The notes under the pieces: model-generated
Seen by the model: only the letters and a program-made list of their open reading frames with translations
Told to the model about the DNA's origin: nothing
The model's database searches: none
Program-made: the position numbers and the translations under genes
NCBI GenBank assembly: GCA_039812545.1
Contig: JBDIAR010000044.1
Span: 1 to 19,985 of the forward strand
Source of the DNA: JBDIAR01 sp039812545
Lineage (GTDB): Bacteria; Actinomycetota; Actinomycetes; Actinomycetales; Dermatophilaceae
Direction of reading: 5' to 3'
DNA length: 19,985 nucleotides
Shown: piece after piece, positions 14,226-19,985 of the stretch
Position numbering within the stretch: position 1 is the stretch's first letter
Layout: every line of letters starts with the position of its first letter

Positions 14226-15791
14226 GTGCCCGACCCGTCCCATCCCGCCGCGCCGACGCTTCGGCCCCGCACGCTCGCCCCGGTCTCCGTCGCGGACCTG
14301 GCCGCCGGCGTGGGCGCCGGGTGCGCGACCCCGGCGCGGGTCACCGGTGTCACCTTGGACTCCCGGGCCGTGCGACCCGGTGACCTGTATGCCGCCTTGC
14401 CGGGTGCCACGACGCACGGCGCCCGATTCGCCGGGGCCGCGCTGGCCGCCGGGGCCGCCGCGATCCTCACCGACCCGGCCGGACGCGAGATCCTCGACGG
14501 CGACGAGGCGGTCCCGCTGATCGTCGTACCCGATCCGCGCGCCGTGCTCGGGGCCGTCGCCGCCCGGATCTACGGTGAACCGGCGACCCGCCTGCAGATG
14601 TTCGGGATCACGGGGACCAACGGCAAGACGACCACGGCATACCTGATGCACGCGGCACTCGACGAACTCGGCCGGCATACCGGACTGATCGGCACCGTCG
14701 AGACCCGGATCGGCGACGAACGCGTGACCTCGGTGCGGACCACCCCCGAGGCCCCGGATCTGCACGCGTTGCTCGCCGTGATGTGCGAGCGGGGCGCCGA
14801 CGCGTGCGTCATGGAGGTCTCCAGCCACGCGATCCGCCAGCACCGGGTGGACGGGGTCCGGTATGCCGTGGCGATCTTCACGAACCTGTCCCAGGACCAC
14901 CTGGACTACCACGGCACGATGGCGGAGTATTTCGCCGCCAAGGCCGAGCTGTTCACGCCCACCCGGTGCGAGCGGGCGGTGGTCTGCGTGGACGACGAAT
15001 GGGGGCGGCTGCTCGCCCGGACGGCCGGCGTGCCGGTGACCACGCTCAGCTCTGAAGCGGATGTGGCTGCGGACTGGCGGGTCGTCGGCGAGGGCCCGGA
15101 TTTCGAGCTCGTCGGACCGGAGGGCACCCTGCGGCTGACCTGCCACCTGCCCGGGACGTTCAACCTGGCGAACACCGCGGCCGCCGCCCTGGCCCTGCTG
15201 GTGTCCGGCGTGCCGGCCTCCGACGTCGAGGTCGCGATGCGCCGCGAACCGGCCGTTCCCGGGCGGATGGAACGCGTCCAGGGCACGAGCGGCCGGTCGG
15301 GGGGGCCGCGCGCCATCGTGGACTACGGGCACACCCCGGACGCGGTCGACGTCGCCTTGGCGGCGCTGCGCCCGAGTACCCCCGGCCGACTCGTCGTCGT
15401 CCTCGGCGCCGGCGGCGACCGGGACCGGGGCAAGCGAACCGCGATGGGCGCCGCCGCGGTCCGGCACGCCGACCTGGTCGTGGTCACCGACGACAATCCC
15501 CGCACCGAGGACCCGGCCGGCATCCGGGAGACCATCATGGCCGGGGCCCGAGCCGCACTGGCGGAGCACGCCGCGCCGCGGCCGGTGGAACTGGTCGCCG
15601 TGCCCGGTCGGGGTGCCGCGATCGTCCGGGCGGTCGCCGGGACCGGCGCCGACGACACGGTGGTCGTCCTCGGCAAGGGCCACGAAACCGGCCAGGAGAT
15701 CGCCGGCGTGGTGCACCATTTCGACGACCGGGAGGCCCTCGCCGCGGCCCTCGACGGCATCCCCTACCCGACGGACGGAGCCCCGACGTGA
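14226..15791 (+). CDS. murE: UDP-MurNAc-L-Ala-D-Glu:diaminopimelate ligase
   Basis: MurE adds the third stem-peptide residue to UDP-MurNAc-L-Ala-D-Glu using ATP. The 521-residue protein has the N-terminal UDP-binding part (VTLDSRAVRPGDLYAALPG) and the P-loop GITGTNGKTTT with Lys134. LSQDHLDYHGTMAEYFAAK follows, with Lys239 at the position usually carbamylated, and then the C-terminal domain GAGGDRDRGKRTAMG. DNPR at residues 423-426 is the motif linked to diaminopimelate rather than lysine, so a DAP-type wall is predicted. LL- versus meso-DAP cannot be told from this. The start is uncertain: GTG 14226 is chosen for a possible leaderless transcript, with TTG 14208 and GTG 14217 as alternatives. 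The stop overlaps murF by 4 bp (GTGA). Confidence 0.93.
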   Translation: MPDPSHPAAPTLRPRTLAPVSVADLAAGVGAGCATPARVTGVTLDSRAVRPGDLYAALPGATTHGARFAGAALAAGAAAILTDPAGREILDGDEAVPLIVVPDPRAVLGAVAARIYGEPATRLQMFGITGTNGKTTTAYLMHAALDELGRHTGLIGTVETRIGDERVTSVRTTPEAPDLHALLAVMCERGADACVMEVSSHAIRQHRVDGVRYAVAIFTNLSQDHLDYHGTMAEYFAAKAELFTPTRCERAVVCVDDEWGRLLARTAGVPVTTLSSEADVAADWRVVGEGPDFELVGPEGTLRLTCHLPGTFNLANTAAAALALLVSGVPASDVEVAMRREPAVPGRMERVQGTSGRSGGPRAIVDYGHTPDAVDVALAALRPSTPGRLVVVLGAGGDRDRGKRTAMGAAAVRHADLVVVTDDNPRTEDPAGIRETIMAGARAALAEHAAPRPVELVAVPGRGAAIVRAVAGTGADDTVVVLGKGHETGQEIAGVVHHFDDREALAAALDGIPYPTDGAPT

Positions 15792-17197
15792 TAGCCATGA
15801 GCCTCGCCGAGATCGCCGCGAGCCTGGTGGACCGGGGCGTGCCCGCCGACCTCGTCGGCCTCGATCACGCCGCCGCGCAGGACCTGGTCATCGACGGGCC
15901 GGTGGACACCGACTCGCGGGCGATGGGTCCGCGGGGCCTGTTCGTCGCCCGGATCGGCGAACACGCCGACGGGCTGACCTTCGCCCCCGCCGCGGCCGCC
16001 GCCGGAGCGCTCGCGTGCCTCGCCGAACGCCCGAGCCAGGCGCTGCCGACCGTCGTGGTAGCCGACGTCCAGAGCGCCTTCGGGGTCCTCGCCAGGGCGG
16101 TGGCCGACCGGGCCGTCCCGCCCGCCGGCGACCTGGTCGTCGCCGCGATCACGGGTTCGTCTGGCAAGACGAGCACCAAGGACGTCCTGGCGCACGTGCT
16201 GGCCACCGCCGGGCCGACGGTCGCCCCGGTCGACTCGCTCAACGGGGAGATCGGCGTGCCCCTGACGGTATGCCGGGTGACGCCGGAGACGTCCTTCCTC
16301 GTCGTGGAGATGGGGGCCCGCGGGATCGGACACCTGCGCTATCTGACCGGGATCGTGCCCCCGAGGATCGGTGTCGTGCTCAACGTCGGCACGGCGCATG
16401 TGGGCGAATTCGGTTCGGTGGACGCGATCGCGGCGGCCAAGGCCGAGCTGGTCGAAGCGCTCCCGGCCGCCGCGGACGGCGGCGTCGCGGTCCTCAACGC
16501 CGATGACCCGCGGGTGGCCGCGATGGCCGCGCGCACTCCGGCCCGGGTGGTCTTCGTCGGTCGCGGCCCGGCGGCCGAGGTCAGGGCCGACGGCGTCGAA
16601 CTCGACGACGCCGGGCGGGCCCGGTTCAACCTGGTGACCCCGGCCGGGACGGCCCCGGTCGACCTCGCCCTCGTCGGTGAACACCACGTCGGCAACGCCC
16701 TGGCGTGCGCCGCCGTGGCCCTGGAGTGCGGACTCGAACCCGCCGCGATCGCCGCCGCCCTCGGCTCGGCCCGACCGGCCTCCCGGTGGCGGATGGAGGT
16801 CTTCCATCGAGACGGGCTGACGATCGTCAACGACGCCTACAACGCCAATCCGGACTCGATGGCGGCGGCCCTGCGGGCACTGGCCGCGATGTGCCCGAGC
16901 CCCGGCGGGCGCCGGATCGCGGTCCTGGGTCAGATGCTCGAACTCGGCCCGGACGCCGCACAGTTGCACGCCGGGGTCGGGCGGCTCGCCCGCGAACTCG
17001 GCATCGACCGGCTGGTCGCCGTCGGCGAGGGCGCCGCCCCGATGGCCGCCGACCGGTGGTTCGCCACGGCGGACGAGACGTACCAGTGGTTGGCGACCCA
17101 CCTGCGTCCGGGCGATATCGTGCTCTTCAAGTCGAGCCGGGACTCCGGCCTGAGGTGGCTGGGCGATCGGCTCGCCGGATTGGAGGTTCCCGCGTGA
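15788..17197 (+). CDS. murF: UDP-MurNAc-tripeptide:D-Ala-D-Ala ligase
   Basis: MurF adds the D-Ala-D-Ala dipeptide to the UDP-MurNAc-tripeptide, finishing the cytoplasmic pentapeptide precursor. The 469-residue protein has an N-terminal domain with DTDSRAMGPRGLFVA and a P-loop ITGSSGKTSTKD with Lys127. EMGARGIGHLRYLTGIVPP and LNVGTAHVGEFGS follow, and the family signature DAYNANPDSMAAAL sits in the C-terminal half. GTG at 15788 has GGAG at 15777-15780, 7 nt upstream. An in-frame ATG at 15797 would remove three residues. The 4-bp overlaps with murE before it and mraY after it imply tight coupling. Confidence 0.96.
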   Translation: MIAMSLAEIAASLVDRGVPADLVGLDHAAAQDLVIDGPVDTDSRAMGPRGLFVARIGEHADGLTFAPAAAAAGALACLAERPSQALPTVVVADVQSAFGVLARAVADRAVPPAGDLVVAAITGSSGKTSTKDVLAHVLATAGPTVAPVDSLNGEIGVPLTVCRVTPETSFLVVEMGARGIGHLRYLTGIVPPRIGVVLNVGTAHVGEFGSVDAIAAAKAELVEALPAAADGGVAVLNADDPRVAAMAARTPARVVFVGRGPAAEVRADGVELDDAGRARFNLVTPAGTAPVDLALVGEHHVGNALACAAVALECGLEPAAIAAALGSARPASRWRMEVFHRDGLTIVNDAYNANPDSMAAALRALAAMCPSPGGRRIAVLGQMLELGPDAAQLHAGVGRLARELGIDRLVAVGEGAAPMAADRWFATADETYQWLATHLRPGDIVLFKSSRDSGLRWLGDRLAGLEVPA

Positions 17198-18276
17198 GAG
17201 GCATCCTCTTCGCGGCCGCCTTCTCGTTGCTGGCCTCCCTGCTCGGTACCCCCCTGTTCATCCGTTGGCTGATCCGTCGCCAATACGGTCAGTTCGTCCG
17301 CGACGACGGCCCGACCAGCCACCACACCAAGCGGGGGACGCCCACGATGGGCGGCACGGTCATCCTCGGCGCCACGTTGCTGGCATACGTGCTGGCGCAT
17401 CTGGCCACCCGCACCTGGCCCAGCGCCAGCGGGCTCCTCGTGCTCTTCCTGATGACCGGGCTGGGCATCGTCGGCTTCCTCGACGACTTCATCAAGATCT
17501 CCAAACAACGCAGCCTCGGCCTGCGCAGTAAGCAGAAGTTGGCCGGTCAGACGGTCGTCGCCACCGTCTTCGCGTTCCTGGCGCTGCAACTGCCCAACGA
17601 CAACTTCCGTACGCCGGCAACGCCCTTCGTGTCCTTCGTCCGGGACAGCTGGCTCAACCTGGCCTTCAAGGGCACCGTCATCGGCGTCATCCTCTTCATC
17701 ATCTGGGCCAATGTCATCGTCGCCGGCATGAGCAACGGGGTGAACCTCACCGACGGCCTCGACGGCCTGGCCACCGGGGCGGCCACGATGGTATTCGCGG
17801 CATACGTGCTCATCGGGATCTGGACGTACAACCAGAACTGCCAGAACTTCCCCGGGCCGAAGTGTTACGAGGTGCGCGACCCGCACGACCTGGCGATCAT
17901 CGCCGCCGCCGGGATGGGCGCCTGCTTCGGCTTCCTGTGGTGGAACGCCTCGCCGGCCAAGATCTTCATGGGCGACACCGGTTCGCTCGGGATCGGCGGG
18001 GCACTGGCCGGCCTGGCGATCTGCAGCCGGACCGAACTGCTCGTCGTCATCCTGGGCGGCCTGTTCGTGCTGGAGACGCTGTCGGTGATGATCCAGGTCG
18101 GCTCGTTCAAGATGACCCGCAAACGGGTGTTCCGGATGGCCCCGCTGCACCACCACTTCGAGCTGGTCGGCTGGAACGAGGTCAACGTCGTCATCCGGTT
18201 CTGGATCGTCGCGGGGCTGTGCGTGGCGCTCGGCCTCGGGATGTTCTACGCCGAATGGGTGGTGGGCACGTCATGA
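17194..18276 (+). CDS. mraY: Phospho-MurNAc-pentapeptide transferase
   Basis: MraY transfers phospho-MurNAc-pentapeptide from UDP to undecaprenyl phosphate at the inner membrane face, making lipid I. The 360-residue length and about ten hydrophobic helices match the family. Diagnostic segments are KRGTPTMGGTVIL, GFLDDFIKI with the paired Asp, GVNLTDGLDGLATG, FMGDTGSLGIGG and the histidine cluster LHHHFELVGWNE. GTG at 17194 has GGAGG at 17182-17186 and overlaps the murF stop by 4 bp (GTGA). The frame is open further upstream inside murF, but that is a shadow. The stop overlaps murD (ATGA). Confidence 0.97.
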   Translation: MRGILFAAAFSLLASLLGTPLFIRWLIRRQYGQFVRDDGPTSHHTKRGTPTMGGTVILGATLLAYVLAHLATRTWPSASGLLVLFLMTGLGIVGFLDDFIKISKQRSLGLRSKQKLAGQTVVATVFAFLALQLPNDNFRTPATPFVSFVRDSWLNLAFKGTVIGVILFIIWANVIVAGMSNGVNLTDGLDGLATGAATMVFAAYVLIGIWTYNQNCQNFPGPKCYEVRDPHDLAIIAAAGMGACFGFLWWNASPAKIFMGDTGSLGIGGALAGLAICSRTELLVVILGGLFVLETLSVMIQVGSFKMTRKRVFRMAPLHHHFELVGWNEVNVVIRFWIVAGLCVALGLGMFYAEWVVGTS

Positions 18277-19850
18277 CGCCCGATCTCCCGCCCGGTGTTC
18301 CGCCCGAGCTCCCCGACGACCCCGGACCGGTGGACTACTCGATGGCCGAACTCGACCCCGCGCGCTACGAACCACGGCCCGGCCTGACCCACCGGGACGC
18401 CGACTGGGCCGGTTTGCGGGTCCTCGTCGCCGGCGCCCTCGGGATCTCGGGGTTCGCCGCTGCCGACGTGCTCGCCGAGCGCGGGGCGCGGGTGATCGGC
18501 GTCGACGACTCCACGAGCCGGACGGCCACCGAGAAGGCCCGGATCCTGGAGATCCTCGGCGTCGACGTCCGGGTCGGCCGCGAACACACCACGAAACCGC
18601 CGGACGAGCCCATCGACCTCGTCGTCACCTCACCCGGCTGGGCCCCGGACCAACCGCTCCTGGCGGCGGCGGCGCGCGCCGGCATACCCATCTGGGGCGA
18701 GGTCGAACTCGCCTGGCGGATGCGCCCACTCTCCGGCGCGGCCCCGTGGCTGACCGTGACCGGCACCAACGGCAAGACGACGACGGTCAACATGCTCGCC
18801 TCGATCCTGCGGGCGGCGGGCCTGCGGGCCACCAGCGCCGGCAATGTCGGCACCCCGCTGCTCGAGGCCGTCTTGCACCCCGAGCCGTACGACGTCCTAG
18901 CCGTCGAACTCTCCAGTTTCCAACTGCACTGGTCCCGCTCCATCTCCCCGGTCGCCTCCTGCTGCCTGAACGTCGCCGCCGACCACATCGACTGGCACGG
19001 GTCGTTCGAGGCGTACCTGCGGGCCAAGGGCCGGGTGTATGCCAACACCGAGATCGCGTGTATCTACAACGTCGCCGACCCGCTCACCGAACAGCTCGTC
19101 ATCGACGCCGAGGTGATCGAGGGCTGCCGGGCGATCGGCTTCACCCTCGGCATCCCCGCCCGGTCCATGGTCGGCCTGGTCGACGAGATCCTCGCGGACC
19201 GGGCGTTCATCGAGCAGCGGCATAGCTCCGCCGTCGAACTGGCCACCCTGCACGACCTGCAGGGCGAGGCGCCCAGCGTCGCCCCGCACTATGTCGCCAA
19301 CGCGCTCGCCGCCGCCGCGCTGGCCCGGGCGTACGGAGTGGGGCCGTTGTCGGTGCGCGACGGGCTGCGGACCTTCCGTCCCGACCCGCACCGGATCGCC
19401 GAGGCCGGCACCGTCCGCGGGGTCCGCTACATCAACGACTCCAAGGCGACGAATCCGCACGCGGCCCGGGCCGCGCTCACCTCGTTCGACGCGATCGTCT
19501 GGGTCGCCGGCGGCCTGCTCAAGGGCGCCGACATCGCCCCGCTCGTCGAAGAGGTCCGGGGCCGGCTGCGCGGCGTCGTGCTCATCGGGGCGGACCGAGC
19601 CCGGATCGCCGAAGCCCTCGCCCGACACGCGCCGAAGATCCCCGTGATCGACCTCGGTGGCGCCGAGACTATGAGGGTGGCCGACGACGTGATGGATGCC
19701 GTCGTCCGGGCGGCCGACCAGTTGGCCGACCCCGGTGATGTCGTCCTCCTCGCACCGGCGGCCGCGTCGATGGACATGTTCACCGACTACCGCGAACGCG
19801 GCACGGCTTTCGAAGAGGCGGTGCGGCGCTTCGCCGCCGGCGAACCCTGA
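18273..19850 (+). CDS. murD: UDP-MurNAc-L-Ala:D-Glu ligase
   Basis: MurD adds D-glutamate to UDP-MurNAc-L-alanine. The 525-residue protein has a Rossmann-like N-terminal domain (RVLVAGALGISGFAAADVL) and a P-loop VTGTNGKTTTVN with Lys168. AADHIDWHGSFEAYLRAKGRV follows in two halves. The C-terminal domain has INDSKATNPHAA and LLAPAAASMDMFTDYRERG. It is longer than the usual 440-490 residues, partly because about 48 Pro/Asp-rich residues precede the Rossmann domain. ATG at 18273 overlaps the mraY stop by 4 bp, and the next candidate starts lie well inside. The extension is therefore probably translated, although a later start cannot be excluded. A 113-bp gap with a tandem repeat separates it from the next gene. 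Confidence 0.95.
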   Translation: MTPDLPPGVPPELPDDPGPVDYSMAELDPARYEPRPGLTHRDADWAGLRVLVAGALGISGFAAADVLAERGARVIGVDDSTSRTATEKARILEILGVDVRVGREHTTKPPDEPIDLVVTSPGWAPDQPLLAAAARAGIPIWGEVELAWRMRPLSGAAPWLTVTGTNGKTTTVNMLASILRAAGLRATSAGNVGTPLLEAVLHPEPYDVLAVELSSFQLHWSRSISPVASCCLNVAADHIDWHGSFEAYLRAKGRVYANTEIACIYNVADPLTEQLVIDAEVIEGCRAIGFTLGIPARSMVGLVDEILADRAFIEQRHSSAVELATLHDLQGEAPSVAPHYVANALAAAALARAYGVGPLSVRDGLRTFRPDPHRIAEAGTVRGVRYINDSKATNPHAARAALTSFDAIVWVAGGLLKGADIAPLVEEVRGRLRGVVLIGADRARIAEALARHAPKIPVIDLGGAETMRVADDVMDAVVRAADQLADPGDVVLLAPAAASMDMFTDYRERGTAFEEAVRRFAAGEP

Positions 19851-19863
19851 CCCTCGACCACCG

Positions 19864-19942
19864 GCATACGAGACCACACGTATACGACACCAGACGCATA
19901 CGAGACCTGACGCGTACGAGACCTGACGCAGACGAGAACGAC
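19864..19942 (+). repeat. 16-bp tandem repeat between murD and ftsW, about five copies
   Basis: Units start at 19864, 19880, 19896, 19912 and 19928. The best-preserved unit is GCATACGAGACCTGAC at 19896-19911, and the fourth differs from it at one base. The fifth is degraded and truncated. The array fills most of the gap between the murD stop and the next start. The period is not a multiple of three, so it is not a coding repeat. Its first unit begins within a copy of the dispersed GGCATAC word. Confidence 0.85.
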
Positions 19943-19963
19943 AGCCGATCGGCGGGAGCCCAC

Positions 19964-19985
19964 GTGACCACAGCAGCGCCACCGC
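19964..19985 (+). CDS. Start of the next dcw gene, probably ftsW (truncated by window edge)
   Basis: GTG at 19964 follows GGGAG (19954-19958) at 5 nt and opens a frame reading MTTAAPP to the window edge. Only seven codons are visible, so nothing can be recognised from the protein. The usual gene order places ftsW, the septal glycosyltransferase, directly after murD. This is inference from position. Confidence 0.5.

Larger units (their letters stand above)
1055..19869. repeat. Dispersed heptamer GGCATAC / GTATGCC, 32 copies
   Basis: GGCATAC starts at 1055, 5261, 6770, 7004, 7822, 8548, 8924, 10295, 11544, 12777, 14636, 14674, 17382, 17799, 18681 and 19863. GTATGCC starts at 1891, 2119, 4466, 5693, 5860, 7345, 7366, 9660, 10193, 10776, 10998, 12658, 14387, 14861, 16268 and 19037. 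That is 16 in each orientation, about one per 620 bp, with CGGCATAC as the usual octamer. Thirty are inside genes and two (9660, 19863) are between genes. An independent-base model at about 70% G+C predicts roughly two copies. The role is unknown. Confidence 0.85.

Noticed and set aside
1055..19869. GGCATAC as an FtsK-orienting (KOPS) or Chi-like polar sequence
   Set aside because: Those elements are strongly strand-biased, whereas this word is 16:16 between orientations in the window.
1..19985. tRNA, rRNA, insertion sequences or prophage genes
   Set aside because: I saw no cloverleaf, rRNA segment, transposase or phage protein. The window looks like core chromosome.

Overview
This window comes from a high-G+C actinobacterium (Actinomycetota). 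The sequence is roughly 70% G+C by eye, GTG starts are common, the primary sigma factor has a long histone-like N-terminal extension, and the cell-division cluster has actinobacterial gene content and order. A SAM riboswitch of the type common in actinobacteria precedes metX. MurE carries the DNPR motif, so the cell wall is predicted to contain diaminopimelate. A Micrococcales member of the Intrasporangiaceae/Dermatophilaceae kind is my best guess, but nothing here proves genus or family.

Layout. Positions 1-3000 hold a DUF4192 protein with a doubtful 5' end, then metX behind a promoter and SAM riboswitch, then a small universal stress protein. From about 3000 to 5018 lie a long, pyrimidine-rich leader with two candidate promoters and the primary sigma factor gene (sigA/hrdB type). 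A minus-strand operon follows (9637 down to 5006): MoxR ATPase, DUF58 protein and a membrane transglutaminase of the TgpA type. The last gene overlaps the 3' end of sigA tail to tail. A divergent region at 9638-9899 carries a row of 10-bp-spaced MraZ boxes. From 9900 to the right edge runs the dcw cluster: mraZ, rsmH, an ftsL-like gene, ftsI, murE, murF, mraY, murD and the first codons of what should be ftsW.

How the genes work together. MurE, MurF and MurD build the UDP-MurNAc-pentapeptide and MraY attaches it to the lipid carrier (lipid I). FtsI crosslinks the septal wall and the FtsL-like protein supports the divisome. MraZ probably represses the cluster, and RsmH methylates 16S rRNA. Most junctions in the cluster are 4-bp ATGA/GTGA overlaps, which implies translational coupling. 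The exceptions are mraZ-rsmH (repeats plus a strong hairpin), ftsI-murE (a possible internal leaderless promoter) and murD-ftsW (a 16-bp tandem repeat).

The signal I find most interesting belongs to no gene. The heptamer GGCATAC/GTATGCC occurs 32 times by my reading, 16 in each orientation, where about 2 would be expected by chance. It lies in nearly every gene and in several coding phases, and it brings in otherwise rare codons. It looks like a dispersed genome-wide DNA word, comparable in density to DNA-uptake sequences, and I know of no such description for this group.
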